Source: Marinobacter sediminum (lineage in GTDB: Bacteria; Pseudomonadota; Gammaproteobacteria; Pseudomonadales; Oleiphilaceae). From it: DNA of 64,000 bases. The notes under the pieces are model-generated. The model was not told the origin of the DNA. It did no database searches and saw nothing but the letters and a program-made list of their open reading frames with translations. Of this stretch, positions 53,012-62,427 are shown piece by piece. A program made the position numbers and the translations under genes. The stretch covers positions 2,356,001 to 2,420,000 of the forward strand of contig NZ_JAGTWY010000001.1 of assembly GCF_023657445.1 (NCBI RefSeq), read 5' to 3'. Position 1 is the stretch's first letter, and each line of letters begins with the position of its first letter.

Positions 53012-54364
53012 ATGCGCAATGCCGATCTCGTCGCCCGCGGCCTCAAATCCGTGTGGCACCCCTGCACCCAGATGAAAGACCACGAAGGAGCTTTGCCACT
53101 GATTCCCATCAAGCGGGGCGAAGGCGTCTGGCTGGAAGATTTCGAAAACAACCGGTTTATCGACGCGGTAAGCTCGTGGTGGGTCAACCTGTTCGGTCAT
53201 GCCAACCCGAGAATTAACGCGGCGATCCAGGAGCAGATCGGCCAGCTGGAGCATGTCATCCTGGCCGGATTCACCCATGAGCCCGTGGTCAACCTGTCCG
53301 AACGGCTCATCGAGGTTACTCCTGAAGGTCTGAACAAGTGTTTCTACGCGGACAACGGTTCGTCTGCGATCGAGGCTGCGCTCAAGATGAGCTTCCACTA
53401 CTGGAAAAACCACGGACGGCCCAACAAAAAGAATTTCGTGAACCTCAGCAACAGTTACCACGGGGAAACCCTCGGTGCGCTGGCGCTGGGCGATGTTGCA
53501 CTTTACAAGGACACCTACCAGCCACTGCTGATGGAAGTGCTGACCGCGCCCTCACCGGACGCCTACAACAAGGAAGAGGGTGAGACCGATGAAGCCTATG
53601 CCCTGCGCCAGTTTGAGGCCATGGAAAAACTCCTGGCCGAGAAGCATGATGAAATCTGTGCCGTGGTGGTCGAACCCCTGATCCAGTGTGCCGGCGGCAT
53701 GCGCATGCACCACCCGATCTACCACACCAAACTGCGCGAAGCCTGCGACCGCTACGGCGTGCACCTGATCGCAGACGAAATCGCCGTTGGCTTTGGCCGG
53801 ACCGGCACCCTGTTTGCCTGTGAGCAGTCCGGCATCACGCCGGACTTCATGTGTCTTTCCAAGGGCCTGACCGCCGGCTATCTGCCGCTGTCCGTTGTGC
53901 TAACCACCGACAACGTCTACAACGCCTTTTACGACGACTACGAAACCCTGAAGGCATTTCTGCACAGCCACAGCTACACCGGCAACCCCATCGGCTGCGC
54001 CGTAGCGCTGGCCACGCTCGATATCTTCCGGGATGACAATGTCATCGAAAACAATCGCCGGCTTTCCACCTGCATGGCCGACTCCGTTGCCCACCTTGCC
54101 GATCACCCCAATGTCGGCGATATCCGCCAGCACGGCATGACCCTGGCGGTGGAAATGGTCAAGGACAAGGCGTCCAAAACACCCTTCCCCTGGCAGGAAC
54201 GCCGGGGTGTTCGTGTGTATCAACACTCCCTGACCCGTGAGGCCTTGCTTCGCCCCCTGGGTAATGTGGTTTACTTCATGCCGCCTTACGTCATCACCGA
54301 AGACCAGATCCGTCACCTGGGCCAGGTAGCGACCGAGGGCATCGAAATCGCCGTTCGGGACTGA
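53012..54364 (+). CDS. bioA: Adenosylmethionine-8-amino-7-oxononanoate aminotransferase
   Basis: This 450-residue class III PLP aminotransferase makes 7,8-diaminopelargonate in biotin synthesis, using SAM as amino donor. It has SVWHPCTQMKDHE, DAVSSWWVNLFGHANP, FYADNGSSAIEAALKM, LIADEIAVGFGRTGTLFACE and the PLP lysine in CLSKGLTAGYLPLS. WHPCTQ is the BioA signature. It stands apart from bioBFCD, with its own BirA-type operator. rsmE follows after 15 bases. Confidence 0.95.
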   Translation: MRNADLVARGLKSVWHPCTQMKDHEGALPLIPIKRGEGVWLEDFENNRFIDAVSSWWVNLFGHANPRINAAIQEQIGQLEHVILAGFTHEPVVNLSERLIEVTPEGLNKCFYADNGSSAIEAALKMSFHYWKNHGRPNKKNFVNLSNSYHGETLGALALGDVALYKDTYQPLLMEVLTAPSPDAYNKEEGETDEAYALRQFEAMEKLLAEKHDEICAVVVEPLIQCAGGMRMHHPIYHTKLREACDRYGVHLIADEIAVGFGRTGTLFACEQSGITPDFMCLSKGLTAGYLPLSVVLTTDNVYNAFYDDYETLKAFLHSHSYTGNPIGCAVALATLDIFRDDNVIENNRRLSTCMADSVAHLADHPNVGDIRQHGMTLAVEMVKDKASKTPFPWQERRGVRVYQHSLTREALLRPLGNVVYFMPPYVITEDQIRHLGQVATEGIEIAVRD

Positions 54365-54379
54365 TCAGGGTAAACAGAC

Positions 54380-55120
54380 ATGCGCATCCCCAGAATTTAT
54401 ACCGACTCGCCACTGGGCGACGGAGTAACAACCGAGCTGGACGACAATGCCGCCCAGCACGTCGGTCGGGTGCTGCGCATGCAGCCGGGACAGGAGCTTC
54501 GCCTGTTCAACGGCGACGGTCACAACTATCAGGCCACCATCACGGCGGCCGGTAAGAAACAGGTGGAAGTGCTGGTAGGCCAACCAGAGCCCGGCCAGAC
54601 CGAATCACCGCTGGAAATCGTGCTGGGCCAGACCCTCTCCAAGGGCGACCGCATGGATTACGCCGTTCAGAAAGCGGTCGAAATGGGCGTCACCCGCATC
54701 GTCCCCCTCACCACCGAACGCTGTGATGTGAAACTCAAAGGCGATCGGGAAGACAAGCGCCGGCGCCACTGGCAATCGGTGGCCGTAAGTGCCGCCGAAC
54801 AGTGTGGCCGGGCGAAGGTTCCCGAAATCCTGCCGGTGATGACAGTAGCCCAGTGGCTGGAACACAGCCGTGACTGCGACGCGCGGCTGGTGTTGCATCA
54901 CCGCACCGAACAGTCCCTGAAAGCCATGGCTACGCCAGGCCGTGTTGCCCTGATGATCGGACCGGAAGGCGGCCTTACGGCAGATGAAATTGCCCTGGCT
55001 GAAAAAGAAGGCTTCCTTCCCGTTGCCCTGGGCCCTCGCGTACTCAGGACTGAAACCGCGCCGGTCGCGGCCATGGCTTTGTGCCAGTGGCTGTGGGGGG
55101 ACATCGGAGATACCCCCTGA
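54380..55120 (+). CDS. rsmE: 16S rRNA (uracil1498-N3)-methyltransferase RsmE
   Basis: This 246-residue SPOUT-class enzyme methylates U1498 of 16S rRNA. It has an N-terminal PUA-like domain (HVGRVLRMQPGQ, LFNGDG) and the knotted SAM site MIGPEGGLTADEI with LGPRVLRTETAPVAAM at the C-terminus. KGDRMDYAVQKAVEMGV is also typical. Its position 15 bases after bioA suggests co-transcription. Confidence 0.95.
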   Translation: MRIPRIYTDSPLGDGVTTELDDNAAQHVGRVLRMQPGQELRLFNGDGHNYQATITAAGKKQVEVLVGQPEPGQTESPLEIVLGQTLSKGDRMDYAVQKAVEMGVTRIVPLTTERCDVKLKGDREDKRRRHWQSVAVSAAEQCGRAKVPEILPVMTVAQWLEHSRDCDARLVLHHRTEQSLKAMATPGRVALMIGPEGGLTADEIALAEKEGFLPVALGPRVLRTETAPVAAMALCQWLWGDIGDTP

Positions 55121-55230
55121 CGGCCGTAACGCCGTCTCAGACTGGCACCCAAGTCATTGACAGTACTCACCGCGACCAACATTATCCCTGTCAGACTGCA
55201 TGACTAATGAGAGCATATCCCATGTTTGGG

Positions 55231-55340
55231 CAACCGTATGGGGAGGCTCCTCCAAAACTGTGCGGAGCCATGGATGGCGGAGCTCAAGCGCCACATGGAT
55301 GTGCCTGAGCGGGTTTTGGAGGAGCCTCCCCATACGGTTG
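55231..55340 (+). repeat. Intergenic inverted repeat, copy 3 (upstream of the DUF445 gene)
   Basis: Perfect 28-bp arms (55231-55258 and 55313-55340) flank a 54-base core almost identical to that of copy 1. It holds GCCATGGATGGC (55267-55278) and CACATGGATGTG (55292-55303), both with GGA loops on the transcribed strand. The element ends 41 bases before the DUF445 start, so it would form a large hairpin in that mRNA leader. Reading frames through it are spurious. Confidence 0.88.
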
Positions 55341-55381
55341 TGTGCTCCGCAGCAACCACATCGAAGGATGGCGAGTTCCGG

Positions 55382-56611
55382 ATGACAAGCTTGTTCACCA
55401 CCCCTGAATTCTGGCAATACCTCAGCATTCCCGTTATTGCGGCCCTGATTGGCTGGACCACCAACTGGCTTGCCATCAAGATGACCTTTTATCCGCTGGA
55501 ATTCGTGGGTAAGCCCCCGCTTCTTGGCTGGCAGGGCATCATCCCGTCCAAAGCCCGGAAAATGGCGGCCATTAGCGTGGATGCCACCATCTCCAAGATC
55601 GGAACCGTGCGGGAAATCTTTCAACAGATCGACCCCAAGGTCCTCGCAACCCACATTGTCCACTCGGTAGATCCGCGCATCGAAGAATACGTCGATGAGA
55701 TGATGCTGCGGGAACACCCCACTTTCTGGGAAAACCTGCCCGCGTCCGCCCGCAACATGGTGTATGACAGGGTCCGGAAATCTACCCCGCAGCTCGTGGA
55801 CAACCTGGTGGAAGACGTTTCCAACAACATCGAGGACCTGCTCGACATCAAGGGCATGGTCATTGAGCGGCTCGCCAGTGACAAACAACTGCTCAACCGC
55901 ATCTTCCTGGAATGCGGCGAAGTGGAGTTCCGCTTTATCGTCAACTCCGGCCTGTATTTTGGCTTCCTGTTCGGTCTGATCCAGATGACCGTTTGGTATT
56001 TCTATCAAAGCTGGTGGGTTTTGCCCTTCTTTGGTCTGCTCGTGGGCTGGGCCACCAACTGGATTGCCCTGAACGTGATCTTCCGCCCCCTGCACGCGAA
56101 AAAAGTCGGGCCCTTCCGCATTCAGGGACTGTTTCTCAAGCGCCAGCCTGCTGTCGCCGAATCGTTCTGCCACATCGTCACTCACGAAATCCTGACCGTA
56201 GGCAACATCATCAATGCCATTCTTAACGGCCCCAAAGGAGACCGGGCCCGCAACATGGTCAAGAAGCATATCAAGCCACTGGTGGATGAGACGACGGGCA
56301 TGGGCAAGGCGCTGACCCAAGTGGCCTTCGGACCGACCGGATTTGCCACTCTGAAAAGACAGGTGGGCGAAAAGGCCATAGAAATTTCCCAAACGTCCTT
56401 TAACAACCCCGTGTTCGAGCAGGATCGGGCACGTGCTGTCGAATCCATCATGGTTGAGCGGATGATTGCCCTATCCTCCGAAGAATTCCAGGATCTTTTA
56501 CGCCCCTGCTTCCAGGAGGACGAGATCAAGCTGATCCTTGTGGGTGCCTTCCTCGGCTTCGCAGCCGGCATCTGCCAGTTGGTGTTTGTTTTCGGCCAGG
56601 CGGTTATGTGA
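55382..56611 (+). CDS. DUF445 family membrane protein
   Basis: This 409-residue protein has membrane helices at the N-terminus (FWQYLSIPVIAALIGWTTNW), in the middle (two, around WYFYQSWWVLPFFGLLVGWA) and at the C-terminus (LVGAFLGFAAGICQLVF). Each GWxTNWxAxK/N motif (GWTTNWLAIKM, GWATNWIALNV) is the DUF445/YheB signature. The soluble parts are helical. The frame opens 52 codons earlier only by reading through the repeat, so I take ATG 55382. Function unknown; found widely in bacteria. Confidence 0.88.
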   Translation: MTSLFTTPEFWQYLSIPVIAALIGWTTNWLAIKMTFYPLEFVGKPPLLGWQGIIPSKARKMAAISVDATISKIGTVREIFQQIDPKVLATHIVHSVDPRIEEYVDEMMLREHPTFWENLPASARNMVYDRVRKSTPQLVDNLVEDVSNNIEDLLDIKGMVIERLASDKQLLNRIFLECGEVEFRFIVNSGLYFGFLFGLIQMTVWYFYQSWWVLPFFGLLVGWATNWIALNVIFRPLHAKKVGPFRIQGLFLKRQPAVAESFCHIVTHEILTVGNIINAILNGPKGDRARNMVKKHIKPLVDETTGMGKALTQVAFGPTGFATLKRQVGEKAIEISQTSFNNPVFEQDRARAVESIMVERMIALSSEEFQDLLRPCFQEDEIKLILVGAFLGFAAGICQLVFVFGQAVM

Positions 56612-56662
56612 GGGATAGCGAGAATCCATCAGGATTCACCTGTGCAATTGCATAGCGGCCTA

Positions 56663-56669
56663 CTATACT
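56663..56669 (+). promoter_or_regulatory. Candidate sigma-S-type -10 box for the HDOD gene
   Basis: CTATACT at 56663-56669 is the preferred extended -10 of stationary-phase promoters, about 52 bases before the ATG. No good -35 accompanies it. Confidence 0.4.
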
Positions 56670-56721
56670 GCCCGCGTATGGGTATGTATTCGCTCACGAC
56701 TGATTAGCATGGAGGCAAGGG

Positions 56722-57744
56722 ATGCCAGGTTTTCTTTCCTGGATTTCAGGATTATTTTCTTCTGCACAACCAGTGCCACCGGCCCCGGAAGCTCGGCTCT
56801 TCAATCTCCCAACCGAGACATCTGTCAGCGAAAATCCAGACGACGTGCCGGAGCTTGCCCAGCAACTGGAAGAACACCTTTTTTGCTGGTTACTTGATGC
56901 GGATCCCTCCGTACTTCGGTCAGATCTCTCTTCTGCCCGCGAGGACCTTGAGGAGCTGGGTCGCAGACTGAGTGCTGACCAGTTGGAGGAATTGCCCAGG
57001 CAGCCCCTAAGCCTGCCTATACTGATGAAAGCCCTTTCCGACGAGTCCACCGACCGACAGCGGCTAACCGAGATCATTCTGGCGGATCCGTCACTTACCG
57101 ATCAGCTGTTACAGGTTGCCAACAGCCCGTATTTCCGCCCCGGTGACCGTGCCATTGAATCTGTTGATCAGGCAGTCTTTATTCTCGGTGTCGACGGCAT
57201 ACGTAATGTCATCTCCGCCTCGATTATGAGGCCGATGCTGGCAGCACGGAACAGCCGGGAAGCTTTGTTCGCCCAACGTGTCTGGCGCTGGGGACTGGCC
57301 TGTGCTCGGTCTGCTGAATTGATCGCCAAGATAGACGGGGCCGACTCAAGCGCCCATTTCATGGTGGGCCTGTTACCGGCACTCTCGTACATCACCATAC
57401 GTCGGGAATTGCAGAGAATATGCCGGGAAAACCTTGGAAGCAGCGAACCGGACCCTGCACTTATTCGTCACGCCCTCGCGCGTTTCCAGTGGGCCACGAG
57501 CCAACTGTTAGCCAACGAATGGAATCTGCCGCCCAAATATCATGCCTTCCTGATGGAGGCAGAGCGCCCGGCTCCGCGGCAAAAGCACACGCCTCTCAGC
57601 GACGGCATGGTCATCGGTACCCGCGAGGTGCTCCGGCACGCTCACCAGCGCAATCTGGCAGAAGAAGACCTGCCCAAAGTCGCGCGCTTGTCTCCAGAAC
57701 AGGTCAACCGGGTGCGTGCTTCACTCAAAACCATGTTGCGGTAA
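56722..57744 (+). CDS. HDOD domain protein
   Basis: This 340-residue protein has a Pro-rich N-terminus, then an HDOD domain (about 85-285) with LPILMKALSDEST, LLQVANSPYFRPG and VDQAVFILGVDGIRNVISAS. HDOD is a relative of HD-GYP phosphodiesterases lacking the metal His-Asp pair and usually acts in signalling, for example in c-di-GMP or stress responses. GGAGG precedes the ATG. No partner domain is fused. The gene converges on the YihY gene with 9 bases between. Confidence 0.86.
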   Translation: MPGFLSWISGLFSSAQPVPPAPEARLFNLPTETSVSENPDDVPELAQQLEEHLFCWLLDADPSVLRSDLSSAREDLEELGRRLSADQLEELPRQPLSLPILMKALSDESTDRQRLTEIILADPSLTDQLLQVANSPYFRPGDRAIESVDQAVFILGVDGIRNVISASIMRPMLAARNSREALFAQRVWRWGLACARSAELIAKIDGADSSAHFMVGLLPALSYITIRRELQRICRENLGSSEPDPALIRHALARFQWATSQLLANEWNLPPKYHAFLMEAERPAPRQKHTPLSDGMVIGTREVLRHAHQRNLAEEDLPKVARLSPEQVNRVRASLKTMLR

Positions 57745-57753
57745 CGGACACGC

Positions 57754-59115
57754 TCAGGCATCTGTGTCCGAAACCGCGACTGTCTGTGAAGCAGGCTCGC
57801 CCCGGTCAACCACATTGCCGGTTTTCAGCAGTTCAGAGAGGGACGCACCTTCCTGGCCCCGGAGATCCCGCATCAGACTCATTGGCACTACCTTAGGAAG
57901 ACGCTCAACCACACGATCCTCGTCGTAACGAACCACGTTCAAAACATCGCCGATCGTAATCAACTCCAGGGAACGGCCCGGAACAAGCTGGTCACCCTGC
58001 TTCCCCGCCAAAGACAGGAGGCCGGCGCGGATAAGCTTGTCACTGACACGGCGAGTGACCTCACCCGGGACACGCAACGCCTGCTCCAGTCCTTCCTGCT
58101 GCGGCGCCGCCCTGCCCTCACTGAACGGTTTGGCAACCATCCACATCATCGCCAGCGCCACTTTCTCCTGTAACTCAGGGGCCAACTGGACATCCCGGCG
58201 CTTGGCAACGGAACCGGGGTTTTGCAGGTAAAAGGCAAGGCTTGCGCCCAGCAAGAGAATCATCCAGTTCAGATAGATCCAGATCAGCAGAATGATCCCT
58301 ATGGCAAAACTCGAGTAAATCGCCGCGTACTTTGCAGAGCCGGCAACAAAAGAAGCGAACAACATCCCGCCAGCCTGCCAGGAGACACCGGCTACCAGCC
58401 CGCCTATAAACGCATAATGAAACTTAACCCGGGTATTGGGCATAAAGACATAGACGAAGGTGAACGCGCCAACGACGAGAAAGAATGGCATCAACCGGCT
58501 GACCACCAGAATGAGGGAACCGAGCGGTTCGATCTCGAGCAATGCCTGGACGATGGAAGAGGAAAAGATCGTGGCACTGACACCAATCGCAGAAACCATC
58601 AACAACGGGCCAACCATGATGACACTCAGATAGTTGCTGAAGCGTTGCCCCATTGAGCGCATATCCGGCACTCGCCAAATCATGTTGAACGACCGCTCGA
58701 TCTTCTGGAGCAACGAAATAACCGTGTACACCAGCAATGCCAGGCCCACAGAGCCAAGCACCCCCACTTTCATATTGTCAACGAAGCCAAGAATTTGCTC
58801 CGCCAGTTCAATCCCCTGGGGCCCCATGGGTTCGAAAAACTGAAACAGAAACGGCTCCATGCGCTGATGAACGCCCAACGCCTTCAACACGGAAAAACTC
58901 AGGGCCAACAGCGGAACGATGCTCAGCAAGGTGGTGTAAACCAGGCTCATGGCATGAAGAGTCAGTTGCCCACTGAGTATGTCCCTCACCAGGGCGTATG
59001 ACGAACGGCCAACCTTGTAGAGCCATGTCCACGGCCAGTTCTGCGGCGGATTGGGGTTTGCGAGGATCCAGTCCTCGGCAGTCTGAAGCCGTTCTTTAAA
59101 TTGGAAAGAAGCCAC
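57754..59115 (-). CDS. YihY/BrkB family inner-membrane protein with cytoplasmic C-terminal region
   Basis: This 453-residue protein has about six membrane helices (residues 45-320) with HAMSLVYTTLLSIVPLLALSF, YTVISLLQKIERSFNMIWRV and MPNTRVKFHYAFIGGLVAG, the YihY/BrkB (formerly RNase BN) pattern. About 130 residues follow, predicted soluble, with a winged-helix-like part (VTRRVSDKLIRAGLL, DQLVPGRSLELITIGDVL). The family is not a nuclease despite old annotation; the true function is unknown. Confidence 0.88.
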   Translation of the reverse strand: MASFQFKERLQTAEDWILANPNPPQNWPWTWLYKVGRSSYALVRDILSGQLTLHAMSLVYTTLLSIVPLLALSFSVLKALGVHQRMEPFLFQFFEPMGPQGIELAEQILGFVDNMKVGVLGSVGLALLVYTVISLLQKIERSFNMIWRVPDMRSMGQRFSNYLSVIMVGPLLMVSAIGVSATIFSSSIVQALLEIEPLGSLILVVSRLMPFFLVVGAFTFVYVFMPNTRVKFHYAFIGGLVAGVSWQAGGMLFASFVAGSAKYAAIYSSFAIGIILLIWIYLNWMILLLGASLAFYLQNPGSVAKRRDVQLAPELQEKVALAMMWMVAKPFSEGRAAPQQEGLEQALRVPGEVTRRVSDKLIRAGLLSLAGKQGDQLVPGRSLELITIGDVLNVVRYDEDRVVERLPKVVPMSLMRDLRGQEGASLSELLKTGNVVDRGEPASQTVAVSDTDA

Positions 59116-59312
59116 TCGCTGTCCTGCTTTTCAGAGTTTTGTACAGATTATCAGTCAGATACCCGACACCACAGAGTATGGCTTATTGTCAGTTTTTTGC
59201 GAGGGTCAAAAAGACATTATAACCATATCAATTTTTATCACTTCCCCTTATAACTATTTTTCTGTACAACCTGAGCCATTATTGAATTGAATTTACGACT
59301 GGGTGTTCATTT

Positions 59313-60566
59313 ATGCGTTTGAAGTATTCCCTTGCGGTTGCCGCCATCTCGGCCCTGGCTCCTGCCGCCGCTTTCGCCACCAACGGATATTTCAGCCACG
59401 GATACGGCACGATCAGCAAGGGGATGGCCGGAACCGGCAGCGCCCTCTCACAGGACAGTATTGCTGCGGCGACCAACCCTGCGGGCATGGCCTTTGTGGG
59501 CAACCGCATTGATGGTGGTATCGAGGTGTTTTCTCCAAGGAGGGAATACACGGTTGAAGGCCCTGTGTCGCCTCCGCCTGCTTTTTCTCTTCAGCCGGGC
59601 ACCTACGAGAGCAGCAAAAACGGTTTTGTCATTCCACATTTCGGTTTCAACCGGGAGCTCACGGACACGACTGCCTTCGGTGTTTCAGTATTTGCCAACG
59701 GAGGCATGAACACCGATTATCCGGGCGGAAACGGCGGGCCATTCTATGGTGGCCGTACCGGTGTCAACCTTGAGCAGCTTTTCATTGCTCCGACCTGGTC
59801 CTGGGAGTTTGCTGACAACCAGGCCATCGGTATTTCACCGGTGATCGCCTACCAGCGCTTTGAAGCAAATGGCCTGCAAAGCTTTGCACCGTTTTCATCC
59901 GATGCCAGTGCCCTCTCCAATAACGGCACAGACGACGCCTGGGGCTATGGCTACCAGATCGGCTGGCAGGGTGAACTCACCGACACTCTCCGCGGTGGCA
60001 TAAGCTGGCGCAACATTCTCAAAATGGGCGAGTTCGACAAGTATCGCGGCCTCTTCGCAGAGCAGGGTGATTTCGACATACCTCAGATGTTCAACGCTGG
60101 CATCGCCTGGTCCGGTATCCAGGATCACTGGTTCCTGCTGGATATCCAGCATATTCGCTACAGTGAAATAAACAGCATCGGTAACGCGCTGATCCCGAAT
60201 CTCCAGTCCGCTCAGCTCGGCGACGATAACGGTGCCGGCTTCGGTTGGGATGACATGACCACCGTGAAGCTGGGGTGGCAGTGGCAGCAGACGCCTGACC
60301 ACGCCTGGCGCGCCGGCGCAAGCTACGGTGAAAACCCGATCTCTGATGAGGACGTGTTGTTCAATGTCCTTGCTCCGGGCGTTCAGGAATGGCATTTCAC
60401 CGGCGGTTTTACTCACAGCTTCAGCAACAACCTGGAACTGTCTGGAATGGCCTTCTTCTCACCAACGAAAGAAGTATCCGGTCCTAACCCGCTGGCCACC
60501 AACCAGACCATCAACCTCGAAATGTACCAGGTAGGCGCGTCTGCAAGCCTGGGCTGGACATTCTGA
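59313..60566 (+). CDS. OmpP1/FadL-family outer-membrane transporter
   Basis: This 417-residue outer-membrane barrel has a signal peptide (1-22, ending AAAFA) and the mature start TNGYFSHGYGTISKGMAGTG, then AATNPAGMAF, the FadL N-terminal hatch pattern. The C-terminus ends in aromatic Phe (LGWTF) as barrels do. FadL-like proteins import long-chain fatty acids or hydrocarbons; AlkB in the same window makes an alkane role plausible, but the genes are not linked. The 197 bases upstream are AT-rich and probably hold the promoter; the ribosome site is weak. Confidence 0.9.
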   Translation: MRLKYSLAVAAISALAPAAAFATNGYFSHGYGTISKGMAGTGSALSQDSIAAATNPAGMAFVGNRIDGGIEVFSPRREYTVEGPVSPPPAFSLQPGTYESSKNGFVIPHFGFNRELTDTTAFGVSVFANGGMNTDYPGGNGGPFYGGRTGVNLEQLFIAPTWSWEFADNQAIGISPVIAYQRFEANGLQSFAPFSSDASALSNNGTDDAWGYGYQIGWQGELTDTLRGGISWRNILKMGEFDKYRGLFAEQGDFDIPQMFNAGIAWSGIQDHWFLLDIQHIRYSEINSIGNALIPNLQSAQLGDDNGAGFGWDDMTTVKLGWQWQQTPDHAWRAGASYGENPISDEDVLFNVLAPGVQEWHFTGGFTHSFSNNLELSGMAFFSPTKEVSGPNPLATNQTINLEMYQVGASASLGWTF

Positions 60567-60581
60567 CAGCCCCACGAAGAC

Positions 60582-60611
60582 AAAAGCCCTGGCGACGCCA
60601 GGGCTTTTTTT
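60582..60611. terminator. Intrinsic terminator after the FadL-like gene
   Basis: A 12-bp stem AAAAGCCCTGGC / GCCAGGGCTTTT with a GAC loop is followed by a T-run. It probably also serves the convergent dehydrogenase gene. Confidence 0.9.
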
Positions 60612-60626
60612 GTTCAAGGGCCCCGA

Positions 60627-61562
60627 TCAGGCGACAGAGCTCAGGTTCCTGGCGGTAATTTCAACAATGCGCTGCCGCGCCTCCCGGCTGGCCCAGGCGG
60701 AATGGGGAGTGATAATCAGGTTCGGGATATCATCCGCCAGCAACGGATTACCATTGCGCGGCGGCTCCTCGGTGAGCACATCGAACCCCGCTCCCCCGAT
60801 CTCGCCTGCCCTCAGGGCATCTGCAAGCGCCTGCTCCTCCACCAGACCACCGCGACTGGTGTTAATCAGTAACGCTTCCCGCTTCATCATCTTAAGCTCA
60901 CGGGCTCCAATCAGGTTTCGCGTGTCATCGGTGAGCAGGCAATGGACTGAAAGCACATCCACTTTCGGCAGGAGCTCATCCAGAGGGATACGAGCATAAC
61001 CATCCACCTCCCCTGCTTCCTGCCCCGGCCTTGCGCCAAGAAGAATGTTCATACCGAACGCCCGGGCACGCTCGACAACCCCCTGGCCCAGATCACCATA
61101 CCCGACAACGCCGAGGGTACGGCCTTCCAGCTCCAGAATCGGATGATCCATCAGGCAAAACATGTCGCTCTTGCCCCAACGCCCGGCCCGCACGTCCCGG
61201 TCGTAATCAATCAGACGCGTCGCCAATGCCAGCATCAGGGCCATCGTATGCTGTGCCACAGTAGACCGGCCATAGTTCATCACGTTCATCACGCGGATAC
61301 CATGCTGTCTGGCAGCTTCCTGATCGATGTTGTTCAGGCCGGTGGCAACCACGGCAATGGTTTTCAGTTCCGGACAGGCCTCGAAATGTTCCCGTTTCAG
61401 CACAACCTTGTTAACCAGAACGGTATCAAACCCCCGGATGCGATTGAGAACCTCATCTGGTGAAGTTTTTTCATGCTTTACCAGAGCTCCGGCGACCTGC
61501 TCAATGGAGGCGAGATCGACATCGTCACCGAGAGTGTTGGCATCAAGGAATACGGCTTTCAT
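60627..61562 (-). CDS. D-2-hydroxyacid dehydrogenase (NAD-dependent)
   Basis: This 311-residue enzyme has a Rossmann domain with VVGYGDLGQGV (G-x-G-x-x-G), LLINTSRGGLVEE, the catalytic Arg in HCLLTDDTRNLIG, Glu in FDVLTEEPP and His in IITPHSAWAS. It resembles glycerate/hydroxypyruvate reductases (HprA). The frame opens nine codons earlier, but ATG at 61560-61562 has AGGAGA ahead. It is divergent from the TPMT gene. The substrate (glycerate, lactate or phosphoglycerate-like) cannot be fixed from sequence. Confidence 0.9.
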   Translation of the reverse strand: MKAVFLDANTLGDDVDLASIEQVAGALVKHEKTSPDEVLNRIRGFDTVLVNKVVLKREHFEACPELKTIAVVATGLNNIDQEAARQHGIRVMNVMNYGRSTVAQHTMALMLALATRLIDYDRDVRAGRWGKSDMFCLMDHPILELEGRTLGVVGYGDLGQGVVERARAFGMNILLGARPGQEAGEVDGYARIPLDELLPKVDVLSVHCLLTDDTRNLIGARELKMMKREALLINTSRGGLVEEQALADALRAGEIGGAGFDVLTEEPPRNGNPLLADDIPNLIITPHSAWASREARQRIVEITARNLSSVA

Positions 61563-61638
61563 GTTTTTCTCCTGAATCAAGACAGGCAAAGATTAGGGTA
61601 GACTAAACAAAACGTCCAAAATAAGGGGTTGAATCACC

Positions 61639-62292
61639 ATGGAACACGAATTCTGGCACGAACGCTGGGCAAAGAGTGAAATCGGCTTTCACGAGGGAAC
61701 GGTCAATCAATATCTCTACGACCACTGGCCAGAACTTGCCGGTAAATCCTCAGATGCCGTCTTCGTACCACTGTGTGGCAAAGCCCACGACATGTGGTGG
61801 CTACACGACCGCGGCCATCCGATTATCGGCGTCGAACTGAGTGACGTGGCCTGCAAGGATTTTTTCGAAGAAGGCGGCGAAAAGGCCCAGGTTCACCCCG
61901 GCGAACCCTTCACGACCTTCAAACACGACGATCTTGAGCTCTGGTGCGGTGACTTTTTTCAACTGGCTCCGGATGACCTGAAGCATATTCGCCTGGTGTA
62001 CGACAGGGCCGCCCTCATTGCCCTGCCGAAGCCGATGCGTAAGCATTATGTAGAACACCTTACGGCAGTCATCCCCGATGGTACCCGGGTCCTGCTCATT
62101 ACCCTGGATTACGAAACCGAAATCAAGGGCCCTCCTTTTAACGTCAGCGACGAAGAAGTCTATGAGCTGTATGGCGAGGACTATGACATTGAGCATATCC
62201 GGACCAACACCATTGCGAAGGACCACCCGTTTGCCAAGCGGCGTGGACTTGAGGGAGGTACTGAGAGCGTGTTTCGACTTACCAAGCGGTAG
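61639..62292 (+). CDS. tpm: Thiopurine S-methyltransferase family protein
   Basis: This 217-residue SAM-dependent methyltransferase has FWHERWAKSEIGFHEG, VFVPLCGKAHDMWWLHDRGH and VIGVELS-like IIGVELSDVACKDFF, the TPMT pattern, and VYDRAALIALPKPMR. In bacteria TPMT methylates thiopurines and can detoxify selenite or tellurite by methylation, which I infer for this gene. The 407 bases to the next start hold a large inverted repeat and no strong gene. Confidence 0.92.
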   Translation: MEHEFWHERWAKSEIGFHEGTVNQYLYDHWPELAGKSSDAVFVPLCGKAHDMWWLHDRGHPIIGVELSDVACKDFFEEGGEKAQVHPGEPFTTFKHDDLELWCGDFFQLAPDDLKHIRLVYDRAALIALPKPMRKHYVEHLTAVIPDGTRVLLITLDYETEIKGPPFNVSDEEVYELYGEDYDIEHIRTNTIAKDHPFAKRRGLEGGTESVFRLTKR

Positions 62293-62338
62293 CCCCCGCT
62301 TTGTTTTCCGGTTTTGACAATTACCTGCAGTCTGATCG

Positions 62339-62427
62339 GAGTGTGTGGGTGGTCTTTCTGACACCGCTTGTTTGTCTGAGCAAAGCGAGTTTCAACAAGC
62401 GGTGTCAGAAAGACCACCCACGCACTC
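62339..62427. repeat. Long inverted repeat between tpm and prkA
   Basis: Arms of 34 bases (62339-62372 and 62394-62427; one mismatch) flank a 21-base loop. The loop differs from the 54-base cores of the other copies, so this is a second kind of element. No T-run follows. In the rest of 62293-62699, the only possible coding signal is a 14-codon frame (62563-62607) with AGGAAAGG ahead, which may be chance. Confidence 0.8.

Noticed and set aside
55226..55381. 52-codon N-terminal extension of the DUF445 protein
   Set aside because: It is translation through the inverted repeat; the same core is also spuriously open at 2751-3080 in the ure operon.
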